The notes beneath the pieces were generated by a model. That model was not told the origin of the DNA, searched no databases, and worked only from the letters and a program-made list of their open reading frames with translations. The position numbers and the translations under genes were made by a program. This document shows, piece after piece, positions 25,226 through 34,775 of a stretch of DNA of 64,000 nucleotides. The DNA comes from Planococcus antarcticus DSM 14505. Its GTDB lineage: Bacteria; Bacillota; Bacilli; Bacillales_A; Planococcaceae. The number at the start of each line of letters is the position of its first letter. Position 1 is the first letter of the stretch. Where the stretch lies: contig NZ_CP016534.2 of assembly GCF_001687565.2 (NCBI RefSeq), forward strand, positions 1,430,501 to 1,494,500, read 5' to 3'.

Positions 25226-26153
25226 ATCTTTGACGTTTCTCAGCCAATCCTTTCGCCTTCTCCGTATTCGCAAAATGCACCTTCGTCAAACCTTTCAAAT
25301 ACTCTTCACCATGCTTCAATATAATTTTCGCAGCCGATTCATCAACAATCTTCCCAGCACCCTTAGGCAAAGTAACACCAGCTTCCAAGCTCATCCGGTC
25401 CATTTCCTCAAGAAACGCAACGCGTGCGATGATAGAAGCGCAGGCAACTGAAACGTGGAGGCCTTCCGCTTTCGTAGAAAACAAAACGTTTTCGCGAATG
25501 ATTTCGGGTTCGTCTTTAATGTGCTTATAGTAGATGCCGCGTTCAGCAAATTGGTCGATCAAGATAAAGTCTGGTTTATTAGGTGCGATGTTCGCTAATA
25601 CGTGTTTAAGTGCTTGGTTATGCAACAAGGCTTTGATTTTTCCTTGTGACCAGCCTTGGCCTTGGACTTTATTATATTTATCGTTTTTTAAGGTGAGCAC
25701 TTTATGCGCGAATGCTGCTCTTAAGTCGGGCGCAACTTGGCGCATCCAGTCATCGGTCAATTGTTTCGAATCTTTAACGCCGAGTTCACGCGCAAGTTCA
25801 ACTTTGTCGGCTGGTACGTAACACGCTGCTACTGTAATTGGACCGAAAAAATCGCCGGTGCCAGTTTCGTCAGATCCAAGGACCGAGAGCTTGGTGAATC
25901 CGTCGGGCAGTTTATCGCCTTTTGTAGCGATCGTCTTTTCAGTAGCCGAGACAACTCCCCATTTTGCCGCTTCTCGGTCTGCTCCGTTGCCTTGAAACAT
26001 GACTTTGCCAGAAGTATAGACGGTGACGACCGTATCGGTCAGTTTGGCACTAAATCGTGCGTAGGGATTTTTGGTTTGGATTTTGTTTTTTTGGTAATGT
26101 GAAATTACTTGGAGAAGATGTTCTTCCGTTAGTTTTAGAACTGTGTTAGACAT
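25224..26153 (-). CDS. rnhC: Ribonuclease HIII
   Basis: Cleaves RNA in RNA/DNA hybrids. N-terminal TBP-like substrate-binding domain (about residues 1-80), then the RNase HII/HIII core with [12 protein letters not shown] (catalytic Asp-Glu) and [10 protein letters not shown] (third acidic residue). 309 aa, as in B. subtilis. In Bacillus it follows pheT directly; here the pilin cluster has been placed between them. Divergent from zapA, with promoter regions overlapping in about 80 bases. Confidence 0.95.
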   Translation of the reverse strand: MSNTVLKLTEEHLLQVISHYQKNKIQTKNPYARFSAKLTDTVVTVYTSGKVMFQGNGADREAAKWGVVSATEKTIATKGDKLPDGFTKLSVLGSDETGTGDFFGPITVAACYVPADKVELARELGVKDSKQLTDDWMRQVAPDLRAAFAHKVLTLKNDKYNKVQGQGWSQGKIKALLHNQALKHVLANIAPNKPDFILIDQFAERGIYYKHIKDEPEIIRENVLFSTKAEGLHVSVACASIIARVAFLEEMDRMSLEAGVTLPKGAGKIVDESAAKIILKHGEEYLKGLTKVHFANTEKAKGLAEKRQR

Positions 26154-26235
26154 AAGTAAGTCACCTTTCTTTGATTCACAATCGGCTTGTGTTCATGGTA
26201 TGATGGTCTATAGAATTCCAAAGGGGGATATTGCA

Positions 26236-26496
26236 TTGTCAGAGCAACATAAAATTCACACGGTCGTTGACATCTATGGCAACACCTATAAAATGGTCGG
26301 TACCGAAACTTCCGGCCACATGCGTCTCGTTGCATCGATTGTCGACAGCAAGATGAGAGAGATCAATGCATTGAATCCATCACTGGATCAGGCGAAGCTT
26401 GCCGTTTTGACTGCATCAAATGCGGTACATGACTATCTTAAACTGAAAGAGCAAGTTGAACAATTAGAAAATGAATTGAAAAAACTGAAGGGTTGA
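26236..26496 (+). CDS. zapA: Cell division protein ZapA
   Basis: Small coiled-coil protein that bundles FtsZ filaments. 86 aa (B. subtilis 85): [28 protein letters not shown] and [23 protein letters not shown] are family hallmarks. Start is TTG at 26236, 7 bases after AAAGGGGGA (26220-26228); there is no ATG in the conserved N-terminal position, and upstream in-frame codons overlap rnhC. cvpA follows after 5 bases. Confidence 0.9.
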   Translation: MSEQHKIHTVVDIYGNTYKMVGTETSGHMRLVASIVDSKMREINALNPSLDQAKLAVLTASNAVHDYLKLKEQVEQLENELKKLKG

Positions 26497-26501
26497 CGTG
26501 A

Positions 26502-27038
26502 ATGCTTGATATACTTTTAATCATCTTACTGATCGGTGGTATCATTGTGGGCGCCAAAAGAGGCTTTGTTGTCCAGTTGATTCATATGATCGGGTTTGTT
26601 ATTGCACTAGTCGTGGCCTATAAATACTTTAAACCCTTATCTGAATACTTCGTGCTATGGATTCCTTATCCGGCTATAAACGAAAATTCCCAGTTTACGC
26701 TTGTCGTAGACCAGTTAGATCTAGATCAGACTTTTTATCAATTATTGGCATTTGCCCTTATTTTCTTCGTAGTGAAGTTTGCTTTGCAATTGATTGCTTC
26801 TATGTTTGATTTTTTGAAATATTTGCCGGTACTTGGATTTTTCAGCAAAATTTTTGGAGCGGTTTTAGGGTTTGTCGAAGCCTACATATTACTGTTTATT
26901 TTTATCTATGTGTTCGCCCTGCTCCCTGTGGAAGTTGTGCAGAACCAGTTGGAGAATTCAGGAATAGCCCAGACTATGCTTGAGCATACGCCTTATTTCT
27001 CTGAGAAAGTAAAAGAATGGTGGTATATTTATATTTAG
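26502..27038 (+). CDS. CvpA family membrane protein (YshB)
   Basis: 178-aa integral membrane protein of the CvpA family with four hydrophobic segments (ILLIILLIGGIIVGAKRGF, LIHMIGFVIALVVAYKYF, LLAFALIFFVVKFALQLI, ILLFIFIYVFALL). GAKRGF near residue 15 is the family signature. CvpA in E. coli is linked to colicin V production and envelope stress; the role in Firmicutes is unclear. Cotranscribed with zapA and ended by a terminator. Confidence 0.88.
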   Translation: MLDILLIILLIGGIIVGAKRGFVVQLIHMIGFVIALVVAYKYFKPLSEYFVLWIPYPAINENSQFTLVVDQLDLDQTFYQLLAFALIFFVVKFALQLIASMFDFLKYLPVLGFFSKIFGAVLGFVEAYILLFIFIYVFALLPVEVVQNQLENSGIAQTMLEHTPYFSEKVKEWWYIYI

Positions 27039-27042
27039 TAGG

Positions 27043-27071
27043 AACTTCTCTCTTACGAGGGAAGTTTTTTT
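27043..27071 (+). terminator. zapA-cvpA terminator
   Basis: AACTTCTCTC / GAGGGAAGTT stem with TTAC loop followed by a T-run. Confidence 0.85.
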
Positions 27072-27094
27072 AGTCGAAACGAGGAGGGCTTTTG

Positions 27095-28804
27095 ATGAAT
27101 AAGAAAATTATCATCAGAACACTTGAAAAAATTGCGTTATATATGGAACTCAAAGGGGAAAACCCTTTTAAAGTATCGGCATTTCGAAAAGCTGCACAAG
27201 CACTCGAGCTTGATCAGCGCAGCCTAGCTGAAATTGAGGATGTCACTAAGCTTAAAGGCATCGGCAAAGGGACAGGCGAAGTCATCCTTGAGCTGATCAA
27301 CGACGGCAAGTCCACAGTTCTAGAAGAGCTTCAGGAAGAAGTGCCGAAAGGTCTTGTTCCAATGATGAAACTTCAAGGAATGGGCGGCAAGAAAATCGCC
27401 AAGCTGTACAAGGAATTGGGCATTGACTCGATGGAAGCCTTGAAGACCGCCTGCTTAAACCAGGAGATTCAGAAGCTTCCGGGCTTCGGTCCGAAATCCG
27501 AGGAAAAAATCTTGAAAGAGTTGAATGACTTTGAAACTAAACCAGATCGCCAGCCAATCTGGAAAACGGAAGAAACCGTAGCGTTCATCGAAGACGTCTT
27601 GATTACGATCGCTGAAGTAACTGAGTTTTCTGTAGCAGGAAGTTTCCGGCGCACCAAAGAAACTAGCAAGGATTTAGACTTTATCATCGCGACGGCTGAA
27701 CCGGCGCTCGTAAAAGAGCAATTGCTGGCAGCATTACCCGTGAAAGAAACGATAGCATCAGGAGACACGAAAGTTTCAGTGACTATTGAAGTGCTGGAAC
27801 CCATTGATGTGGATTTCCGTTTGGTGGCACCTGAAGAGTTTGTTACGGCGTTGCACCATTTTACCGGATCAAAAGACCATAATGTCAAAATGCGCCAGCT
27901 AGCAAAATCACAACACAAGAAAATTAGTGAATATGGTGTAGAACAAGAAGATGGAACCGTCACAACCTTTGCGTCTGAAACGGATTTTTTCGCTCATTTC
28001 GGCCTGCCTTTTATTCCTCCATCAGTGCGTGAAGACGGACGCGAACTCGATCGCCTGGAAGAATTACCTAAGTTGGTAACAATCGAAGATATCAAAGGCG
28101 ACTTGCATATGCACACCACTTGGTCGGATGGTGCCAATTCATTAAAGGAAATGATTGACGCTTGTGTAGCGAAATCCTATCAATACATGGTCATCACCGA
28201 TCATTCACAGTATTTAAAAGTTGCCAACGGCTTGACGCCTGAGCGGCTTAGGGAGCAGCATGCCTTGATCCGAGAAACCAACGAACAATACTCGGCGATT
28301 GAAGTATTTTCTGGAACGGAAATGGATATTTTGCCGGATGCTAGCTTGGATTTCGACGATGAAATGCTGAGTCAGCTGGACTTTGTCATTGCCAGTATCC
28401 ATTCAAGTTTCCAGCAACCGCAGGAACAGATCATGGAACGTATTTTGACAGCTATGAAAAATCCAAATGTCCATATGATTGCGCATCCGACTGGAAGAAT
28501 CGTCGGTCAGCGTGACGGTTATGATCCAAATGTTGAGCAAATCCTGGATTGGGCGAAAGAATACGGCAAAATTGTTGAATTGAATGCCAGTCCGTACCGC
28601 CTAGATCTAGCTGTCCCTTACCTCGTTATGGCTCAAGAAAAAGGCGTTCCGGTTGCAATCAACACAGACGCCCATGCTATTGAAGGTTTAGAAGTTATGG
28701 AAACCGGTGTTAAGCATGCCCAAAAAGCATGGCTAAAAAAAGACACCGTCGTCAATACATGGCCACTTGAAAAATTCAAAGAGTTTATTAAGAAGTCGAA
28801 ATAA
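27095..28804 (+). CDS. polX: DNA polymerase/3'-5' exonuclease PolX
   Basis: Repair polymerase of family X fused to a PHP exonuclease. N-terminal 8-kDa-like and helix-hairpin-helix region (LKGIGKGTGEVI, LQGMGGKKIAKLYKELG, LPGFGPKSEEKIL), then the nucleotidyltransferase core with GSFRR and catalytic aspartates DLDFII and DVDFRL. The C-terminal PHP domain shows DLHMHTTWSDG, ITDHSQ, GTEMDI, SIHSSF, AHPTGR and NTDAHA metal ligands. 569 aa, as in B. subtilis. ATG at 27095 is preferred to TTG at 27092; Shine-Dalgarno GAGGAGG. Confidence 0.96.
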   Translation: MNKKIIIRTLEKIALYMELKGENPFKVSAFRKAAQALELDQRSLAEIEDVTKLKGIGKGTGEVILELINDGKSTVLEELQEEVPKGLVPMMKLQGMGGKKIAKLYKELGIDSMEALKTACLNQEIQKLPGFGPKSEEKILKELNDFETKPDRQPIWKTEETVAFIEDVLITIAEVTEFSVAGSFRRTKETSKDLDFIIATAEPALVKEQLLAALPVKETIASGDTKVSVTIEVLEPIDVDFRLVAPEEFVTALHHFTGSKDHNVKMRQLAKSQHKKISEYGVEQEDGTVTTFASETDFFAHFGLPFIPPSVREDGRELDRLEELPKLVTIEDIKGDLHMHTTWSDGANSLKEMIDACVAKSYQYMVITDHSQYLKVANGLTPERLREQHALIRETNEQYSAIEVFSGTEMDILPDASLDFDDEMLSQLDFVIASIHSSFQQPQEQIMERILTAMKNPNVHMIAHPTGRIVGQRDGYDPNVEQILDWAKEYGKIVELNASPYRLDLAVPYLVMAQEKGVPVAINTDAHAIEGLEVMETGVKHAQKAWLKKDTVVNTWPLEKFKEFIKKSK

Positions 28805-28825
28805 CAAATGATCAAGACACTTTAA

Positions 28826-28950
28826 GATATGGAGCAGAACAACAGAGACTCCTGCAAAATAGCGAGACGGCCGAGACCCCGCAAGGAGCAAAGCGACTGA
28901 TGAGGCTTGGGCGCGAGCCCGTGGAAAGCAAAGTTGTTCTGCGGAATATC
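28826..28950 (+). repeat. Family B palindromic repeat, full length
   Basis: 125-bp element beginning GATATGGAGCAGAACAAC and ending GTTGTTCTGCGGAATATC; ends are inverted repeats. Core GAGACTCCTGC, GAGACCCCGCAAGGAGC and GCGAGCCCGTGGAAAGC match repeats common in Bacillales genomes. It lies between polX and mutS2. Confidence 0.75.
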
Positions 28951-28996
28951 GACGTATAGAAAATTCACCACATATCCAAAGTTAGGAGGTTCTTAA

Positions 28997-31357
28997 ATGA
29001 TCGCAGAACGCGCATTAAGGACACTTGAATTTTATAAAATCCGCGATGAAGTGGCACGGTATTGCACTTCATCACTCGGAAAAGCACATGTAGACAAGCT
29101 TTTGCCATCTACGGATATTAACGAAGTTAATCGACTATTGGAACAGATGGACGAAGGCGCACAGGTTTTGCGTGTCAAAAATAATGTGCCGATGGGTGGT
29201 ATTTTCGACATCCGCCTCCACGCACGACGTGCGCAAATTGGTGGTAGCCTGAGCCCGATGGAGCTGATGGAGGTCTCATCGACCATCCGAGCGAGCCGCA
29301 TTTTGCGCCAGTTTTTTGAAACCATCAAAGAAGAAGCGGTGATTCAGATTCCGCATTTTTTGGAGAAAAAAGAATCGATGCCAATTCTGACGGTCCTTGA
29401 ACATGCCATCAATATTTGTATTGATGATAATGGCGGCGTGTTGGACAGCGCGAGCTCTGAATTGCGTTCTATCCGTCAGCAATTACGGACTCAGGAAAGT
29501 CGTGTCCGTGAGCGCCTCGAAAGCCTGGTACGCGGCAAAAATGCTTCAAAAATGTTGTCGGATTCGATTGTGACTATTCGAAATGACCGTTTTGTGATCC
29601 CAGTCAAACAGGAATACCGCAACCATTACGGCGGTATTGTGCACGATCAGTCCTCTTCAGGACAGACGCTTTTCATTGAACCGGATGTGGTTGTTCAGGC
29701 TAACAATGAAGTGCGCCGTCTGAAAATGAAGGAAAAAGAGGAAATCGATCGTATTCTGCTTATGCTGTCAGCGCAAGTACAGGAAGTGGCTCATGAACTT
29801 TTCCTGTTGGTTGAAGTGCTTGGTGAAATTGATTTGATCTTGGCAAAGGCCAAATACGGTGCAGCCCATAAGGGAACCAAGCCGACAATGAATACTGAGG
29901 GTTATATCAATTTGCAGAAAGCACGCCATCCGTTGATTCCAAAAGATGAAGTGGTACCGAACGATATCGAGTTTGGTGGAGACATTACTGCCATCGTCAT
30001 CACGGGTCCCAATACCGGCGGGAAGACAGTAACCTTGAAGACCGTCGGATTATCGACATTGATGGCTCAATCCGGTTTGCCAGTGCCTGCACTCGACGGC
30101 TCGGAATTGTCGGTATTCGATCAGATTTTTGCGGATATCGGTGATGAACAGTCGATTGAGCAAAGTCTCAGTACGTTTTCTTCTCATATGGTCAATATTG
30201 TTGATATTCTGACTAAATTCGATGAAAATTCATTGGTGATTTTTGATGAATTGGGAGCGGGTACAGATCCTCAGGAAGGGGCAGCACTGGCCATCTCGCT
30301 ATTGGATGAAGTCCATGGCAGAGGAGCGCGCGTTATTGCAACGACGCATTATCCCGAACTAAAAGCATATGGCTATAACCGTCCAGGCGTGGCGAATGCC
30401 AGCGTTGAATTTGATGTGGAAACATTGAGTCCAACGTATCGCCTATTGATTGGCGTGCCTGGCCGAAGCAATGCTTTCGAGATTTCCAAACGTCTTGGTT
30501 TGCCGGAGCATATTATCAATCATGCTAAGAGCTTTACCGGAACCGATAGCAAAGCGGTTGATTCGATGATTGCGTCTCTCGAGAAGAGCCGTCGTGAAGC
30601 AGAACAGGATGCGGAGCAAACTAAAAAGATTCTTTCCGAATCGGAGCAGCTGAAAAAAGAGTTGGCGAAACAGCTGGAAGAATACGAGCAGCAAAAAGAA
30701 CGACTGGAAGAAAAAGCGAAAGAAAAGGCGCGGAAAATTGTTGGTCAGGCACGGGTGGAAGCAGAAGCCGTCATATCAGATCTGCGCAAAATGCAGCTCA
30801 ATCAAAGTTCATCAGTAAAAGAACATGAGTTGATCGATGCAAAAAAACGCCTGGAAAATGCCTTGCCTCAAAATCGCATCCTGAAAAAAGCGGCAAAAGA
30901 CAATGCAGAAAAACCCTTGAAGGCGAACGACGAAGTCAAAGTCATTTCCTTCGGACAGAAAGGGACATTGGTCGAGAAAGTCTCCAAAAATGAATGGATT
31001 GTTCAAATTGGCATTTTGAAGATGAAGCTTCCTGAATCGGATCTGTCCTACACAAAACCGGAAAAGCAAAAAGAAACTCGAACGATGGCTACGTTGAAAG
31101 ATCGAGATAGTCATGTGAAAATGGAGCTTGATTTGCGTGGTGAACGGTATGAAGATGCACTTGCCCGTGTTGAAAAATACCTGGACGATGCGTTATTATC
31201 AAATTACCATCAAGTGTCGATCATTCATGGAAAAGGTACCGGCGCATTGCGCCAAGGCGTCCAGCAATACCTTAAAAAACATCCGCGTGTGAAAAGCTAC
31301 CGTTTTGGTGAAGCAGGCGAAGGCGGTTCTGGTGTTACCGTCGCCGAATTAAAGTGA
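28997..31357 (+). CDS. mutS2: Endonuclease MutS2 (MutSB)
   Basis: 786-aa MutS paralogue lacking the mismatch-recognition domain. Core ATPase: Walker [32 protein letters not shown] signature, Walker [17 protein letters not shown] and THYPEL. A long coiled coil (about residues 515-620) leads to KOW-like and C-terminal Smr domains ([26 protein letters not shown]). Known roles include suppression of recombination and, in B. subtilis, splitting of collided ribosomes. Shine-Dalgarno TTAGGAGG. Confidence 0.96.
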   Translation: MIAERALRTLEFYKIRDEVARYCTSSLGKAHVDKLLPSTDINEVNRLLEQMDEGAQVLRVKNNVPMGGIFDIRLHARRAQIGGSLSPMELMEVSSTIRASRILRQFFETIKEEAVIQIPHFLEKKESMPILTVLEHAINICIDDNGGVLDSASSELRSIRQQLRTQESRVRERLESLVRGKNASKMLSDSIVTIRNDRFVIPVKQEYRNHYGGIVHDQSSSGQTLFIEPDVVVQANNEVRRLKMKEKEEIDRILLMLSAQVQEVAHELFLLVEVLGEIDLILAKAKYGAAHKGTKPTMNTEGYINLQKARHPLIPKDEVVPNDIEFGGDITAIVITGPNTGGKTVTLKTVGLSTLMAQSGLPVPALDGSELSVFDQIFADIGDEQSIEQSLSTFSSHMVNIVDILTKFDENSLVIFDELGAGTDPQEGAALAISLLDEVHGRGARVIATTHYPELKAYGYNRPGVANASVEFDVETLSPTYRLLIGVPGRSNAFEISKRLGLPEHIINHAKSFTGTDSKAVDSMIASLEKSRREAEQDAEQTKKILSESEQLKKELAKQLEEYEQQKERLEEKAKEKARKIVGQARVEAEAVISDLRKMQLNQSSSVKEHELIDAKKRLENALPQNRILKKAAKDNAEKPLKANDEVKVISFGQKGTLVEKVSKNEWIVQIGILKMKLPESDLSYTKPEKQKETRTMATLKDRDSHVKMELDLRGERYEDALARVEKYLDDALLSNYHQVSIIHGKGTGALRQGVQQYLKKHPRVKSYRFGEAGEGGSGVTVAELK

Positions 31358-31380
31358 TTTTCCGAAGAGGAGTATAAGAC

Positions 31381-31794
31381 ATGACAGAAACAGGATTTTG
31401 GACACACCCACTGGTTGAGGCGGCCGGCTATTTTAGTGTGGTAGTATTGTGTTTAATCGTCGCCATGGTCATTTTCGAAATGGTGACGACATATAATAAC
31501 TGGGAACAAATCAAAAAAGGCAATCTATCGGTAGCGATGGCAACAGGCGGAAAGATTTTTGGCGTCACCAATATTTTTCGCTTTTCCATCGAACAGCATA
31601 ATTCCTTATTCGAAATGATTGGGTGGGGATTATTCGGTTTTACCTTGCTAATTTTTGCTTATATTCTGTTTGAGTTCCTGACGCCTAAGTTTAAAGTGGA
31701 TGACGAAATCGAACAGGATAACCGCTCGGTCGGCCTAATTTCGATGGTCATCTCTGTCGGTTTGTCGTTTGTCATTGGAGCCAGTATTCAATAG
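31381..31794 (+). CDS. DUF350 membrane protein (YshE)
   Basis: 137-aa integral membrane protein with four predicted helices in two repeats (YFSVVVLCLIVAMVIFEMV ... GLISMVISVGLSFVIGAS). DUF350, function unknown. It follows mutS2 after 23 bases as in Bacillus, with Shine-Dalgarno AGAGGAG, so it is likely cotranscribed. Confidence 0.85.
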   Translation: MTETGFWTHPLVEAAGYFSVVVLCLIVAMVIFEMVTTYNNWEQIKKGNLSVAMATGGKIFGVTNIFRFSIEQHNSLFEMIGWGLFGFTLLIFAYILFEFLTPKFKVDDEIEQDNRSVGLISMVISVGLSFVIGASIQ

Positions 31795-31806
31795 GAGTTG
31801 GATGTA

Positions 31807-31887
31807 GTGGAAAACTTAATTAAAATCTTATTTGTTTTTTGTGCGCTTTTCGTGATTGTGGGAATCATTTTCCTGTTTATTTTCTAG
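31807..31887 (+). CDS. Possible 26-aa single-span membrane peptide
   Basis: GTG start with GGAG 9 bases upstream, then MENLIKILFVFCALFVIVG and a second short hydrophobic part ending FLFIF. One hydrophobic helix, no homologue recognised. It begins 12 bases after the DUF350 stop and is followed by a terminator, so the mRNA certainly covers it. Translation is unproven. Confidence 0.45.
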   Translation: MENLIKILFVFCALFVIVGIIFLFIF

Positions 31888-31894
31888 TGAGCCG

Positions 31895-31920
31895 GCCAGC
31901 CTATGTGCTGGCTTTTTTTA
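31895..31920 (+). terminator. Terminator of mutS2-DUF350 unit
   Basis: GCCAGC (31895-31900) / GCTGGC (31907-31912) followed by seven T. From here to 32300 I see no gene; the stretch contains GC-rich remnants (such as TCTCCGCGGGATCTTCTT near 32090) that may be decayed repeats. Confidence 0.8.
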
Positions 31921-32304
31921 TTTGAGTAAATTCAATAACTAGGGTGAACTCGCTTGGATTGCTACTCTCATCTTTTTAAACCTAGCAGGGATTGACCTAA
32001 TCGCTGCAGGCGGACTCTTTCTAATGGGGTGACAGAGAAACAGAAGAAGCAAGGAACCCAAACGGGGAAGCGTTCAGTTCTTGTGTCGCTCTCCGCGGGA
32101 TCTTCTTAATATCGCTCCACTGTTGTGCTCCGTATCTGTTAGTTTAGTAGTGAAGAAATGAAGGTTCATGTTAATTGAGTAATTTCTCAATGCCGGCGCG
32201 TCCATGCTCTTGCGAGAACTACGCCCGAAGCGGCTTGGAACAGGGGGATTTTTAAGGTCTACGTACATAGTTCAAACAATAACTGCAACTTGTGTAAATA
32301 AAGT

Positions 32305-32333
32305 TTGAAAGCGTTCACATTCTTCTCTATAAT
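32305..32333 (+). promoter_or_regulatory. Acyl-CoA ligase promoter with overlapping cre (CcpA) site
   Basis: TTGAAA (32305-32310), 17-base spacer, TATAAT (32328-32333). TTGAAAGCGTTCACAT (32305-32320) matches the cre consensus WTGNNARCGNWWWCAW with one mismatch and covers the -35, fitting CcpA repression of fatty-acid degradation when glucose is present. Confidence 0.75.
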
Positions 32334-32384
32334 GAAAAATAGGAATATTCGCACGATTCTAATAAAAATTAGGAGGTACAAAGA

Positions 32385-34076
32385 ATGACTGAAAAGCCCT
32401 GGCTTGCGCATTATCCACCGGAAATACCACATACGCTGACTTATCCAAGCATGCCGGTACAGGATTATTTAACAAAAGCCTATGAAAAGTACCCACAAAA
32501 AGTGGCGATCCATTTCATGGGGAAGGAACTTTCTTATGAGGAATTGTATCAATCGTCCATGAAGTTCGCTAATTATCTTCAAAAATTAGGCATCAAAAAA
32601 GGTGACAGGGTTTCAATTATGCTGCCCAATTGTCCTCAAGCAGTTATCAGTTTCTACGGCATCCTCTATGCTGGCGGCGTTGTTGTCATGACCAATCCGC
32701 TTTATACGGAGCGTGAAATTTCCTATCAGATGAAGGATTCAGGTGCACGAGCCATTATTGCGCTGGACATTCTGTTCCCAAGGATTTCGAAAGTAATAAA
32801 AGAAACCGATTTAGAAAATGTCATCGTGACTGGCATTAAAGACTATCTAGCTTTCCCAAAAAATCTGGTTTATCCGTTTATCCAGAAAAAACAATACGGC
32901 ATGACTGTCAAAGTCGAGCACAGAGGAATCAATCACCTATTTACCGAAATCATGAAATCGGCACAACCGACCATTGTGGAAACACCTTTCAATTTCGAGG
33001 AAGATTTGGCTTTGCTGCAATATACAGGCGGCACCACAGGGTCTCCGAAAGGCGTTATGCTGACGCATAAAAACATCATCTCCAATGCCACGATGTGTGA
33101 CAGCTGGCTGTACAAATGTAAAAAAGGCGAAGAGACGATTATGGGCATCATTCCATTATTCCACGTATACGGCTTGACGACAGTATTGATCTTATCCGTG
33201 ATGCTTGGAAATAAAATGGTTCTGCTGCCGAAATTCGATCCAGAAACGGCATTGAAGACCATCAATAAGCAAAAGCCCACTTTGTTCCCAGGTGCACCAA
33301 CCTTGTATATCGGTTTGATGAATCATCCGAATATCGCAAAATACGATCTTTCCTCTATTGAAGCTTGCCTGAGCGGTTCAGCTCCGCTACCGGCGGAAGT
33401 TCAGGAGAAATTCGAAGAGCTAACCGGCGGGAAATTGGTCGAGGGTTATGGATTGACGGAAACTTCACCGGTAACTCATTCAAATCTGGTATGGGGAGAA
33501 CGGACCAAAGGATCGATCGGCTTGCCGTATCCGGACACCGATTGTAAGATTTTCCAGACAGGCACAATGGATACAGTTCCAAACGGTGAGATTGGTGAAA
33601 TTGCCGTCAAAGGACCACAAGTCATGAAAGGCTATTGGAAGAAGCCGGAAGAGACCGCTGCAACAATTGTTGATGGCTGGTTATTGACTGGAGACCTAGG
33701 CTATATGGATGACGAAGGTCATTTCTTTATCGTAGACCGCAAAAAAGACATGATTATTGCAGGAGGCTTTAATATTTACCCGCGTGAAATCGAAGAAGTG
33801 CTTTATGAACATGAAGCCATTCAGGAATGTGTGGTAGCCGGTATACCCGATCCGTATCGCGGAGAAACGGTAAAAGCATACATTGTGTTAAAAGAAGGCT
33901 ATACTGTAACAGAAGAAGAACTCAATACGCATTGCCGGGAACAGTTAGCTTCATTCAAAGTACCACGCATTTATGAATTTCGGAAAGAACTGCCAAAAAC
34001 AGCAGTCGGTAAAATTTTGCGCCGTTCACTGGTAGATGAAGAGGTTGCTAAGCAGAGCAAGGCGGTTCCATCGTAA
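32385..34076 (+). CDS. lcfA: Long-chain fatty-acid--CoA ligase
   Basis: Activates fatty acids to acyl-CoA for beta-oxidation. AMP-binding motif LLQYTGGTTGSPKGVMLTH (near residue 210), YGLTETSPV, GDLGYMDDEGHFFIVDRKKD and the C-terminal catalytic-lysine motif PKTAVGKILRR are intact. 563 aa, similar to B. subtilis LcfA. First gene of the fatty-acid degradation cluster; controlled by the cre-bearing promoter. No terminator separates it clearly from the fadR promoter region. Confidence 0.94.
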   Translation: MTEKPWLAHYPPEIPHTLTYPSMPVQDYLTKAYEKYPQKVAIHFMGKELSYEELYQSSMKFANYLQKLGIKKGDRVSIMLPNCPQAVISFYGILYAGGVVVMTNPLYTEREISYQMKDSGARAIIALDILFPRISKVIKETDLENVIVTGIKDYLAFPKNLVYPFIQKKQYGMTVKVEHRGINHLFTEIMKSAQPTIVETPFNFEEDLALLQYTGGTTGSPKGVMLTHKNIISNATMCDSWLYKCKKGEETIMGIIPLFHVYGLTTVLILSVMLGNKMVLLPKFDPETALKTINKQKPTLFPGAPTLYIGLMNHPNIAKYDLSSIEACLSGSAPLPAEVQEKFEELTGGKLVEGYGLTETSPVTHSNLVWGERTKGSIGLPYPDTDCKIFQTGTMDTVPNGEIGEIAVKGPQVMKGYWKKPEETAATIVDGWLLTGDLGYMDDEGHFFIVDRKKDMIIAGGFNIYPREIEEVLYEHEAIQECVVAGIPDPYRGETVKAYIVLKEGYTVTEEELNTHCREQLASFKVPRIYEFRKELPKTAVGKILRRSLVDEEVAKQSKAVPS

Positions 34077-34089
34077 GTGGGATAAAAAC

Positions 34090-34149
34090 TTGACACTCTA
34101 TAAAATAAACTATAATATGAAAATATGAATGAATTGCCATTCATATTTT
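34090..34149 (+). promoter_or_regulatory. fadR promoter with 30-bp palindromic operator
   Basis: TTGACA (34090-34095) and a TATAATAT -10 region (34111-34118). AAAATATGAATG (34120-34131) and CATTCATATTTT (34138-34149) form a perfect 12-bp inverted repeat around AATTGC, placed at the expected transcription start. The TGAATG/CATTCA half-sites fit the FadR operator (TGAATGAMTANTCATTCA) known from B. subtilis, implying autoregulation and control of downstream genes by acyl-CoA. Confidence 0.8.
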
Positions 34150-34173
34150 CGTATTTTTTTGGGTGGTGACATT

Positions 34174-34758
34174 GTGGTAAAAAAAGATAAACCGAAGTAT
34201 AAGCAAATTATTGATGCGGCAGTTATTGTCATCGCCGAAAATGGCTATCATCAAGCGCAGGTTTCAAAAATCGCCAAACAGGCAGGTGTAGCAGACGGAA
34301 CGATTTATTTGTATTTCAAAAATAAGGAAGACATTCTGATTTCTGTGTTCCAGGAAAAGATGGGTGTTTTCGTTAGCAAGCTGGAAGAAATTATCTCGCG
34401 TGATTTGAGTGCGCCAACCAAAATGGGGCTAATGATCGAAAGTCATTTCGAGCTATTGGCCGGCGACACCCACTTGGCTATTGTCACACAACTGGAATTG
34501 CGACAGTCAAATCATGAAATCCGGCTAAAGATCAATAATGTGCTTCGAGAATATTTAAAGCTGATGGATGAGATTTTGGTTAAAGGCATAGAAGATGGAG
34601 AATTTGATAGAACAATGGATATTCGTTTAGCCAGACAGATGGTTTTTGGTACAATGGATGAGACCATAACCACGTGGGTCATGAACGACCATAAATACGA
34701 TTTGGTCGAACTTGCACCACAAGTTCAGCGTCTGCTGCTAAAAGGCATGCAGGCTTAA
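34174..34758 (+). CDS. fadR: TetR-family fatty-acid degradation regulator FadR
   Basis: Repressor released by long-chain acyl-CoA. N-terminal helix-turn-helix: [47 protein letters not shown] start at 34174 gives 194 aa, exactly the B. subtilis FadR length, with GGTGGTGA 5 bases upstream; the earlier ATG at 34129 lies inside the operator palindrome and is rejected. C-terminal ligand domain has [16 protein letters not shown] and [17 protein letters not shown]. Confidence 0.92.
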   Translation: MVKKDKPKYKQIIDAAVIVIAENGYHQAQVSKIAKQAGVADGTIYLYFKNKEDILISVFQEKMGVFVSKLEEIISRDLSAPTKMGLMIESHFELLAGDTHLAIVTQLELRQSNHEIRLKINNVLREYLKLMDEILVKGIEDGEFDRTMDIRLARQMVFGTMDETITTWVMNDHKYDLVELAPQVQRLLLKGMQA

Positions 34759-34775
34759 AAGGAGGGGCTCATTGG

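Noticed and set aside
27469..27963. 164-codon minus-strand frame within polX
   Set aside because: Shadow of the PolX coding strand; Ser-rich with no family resemblance.
32030..32270. Possible family B copy before the acyl-CoA ligase
   Set aside because: Only scattered GC-rich fragments resemble the family; too eroded to annotate as a repeat.
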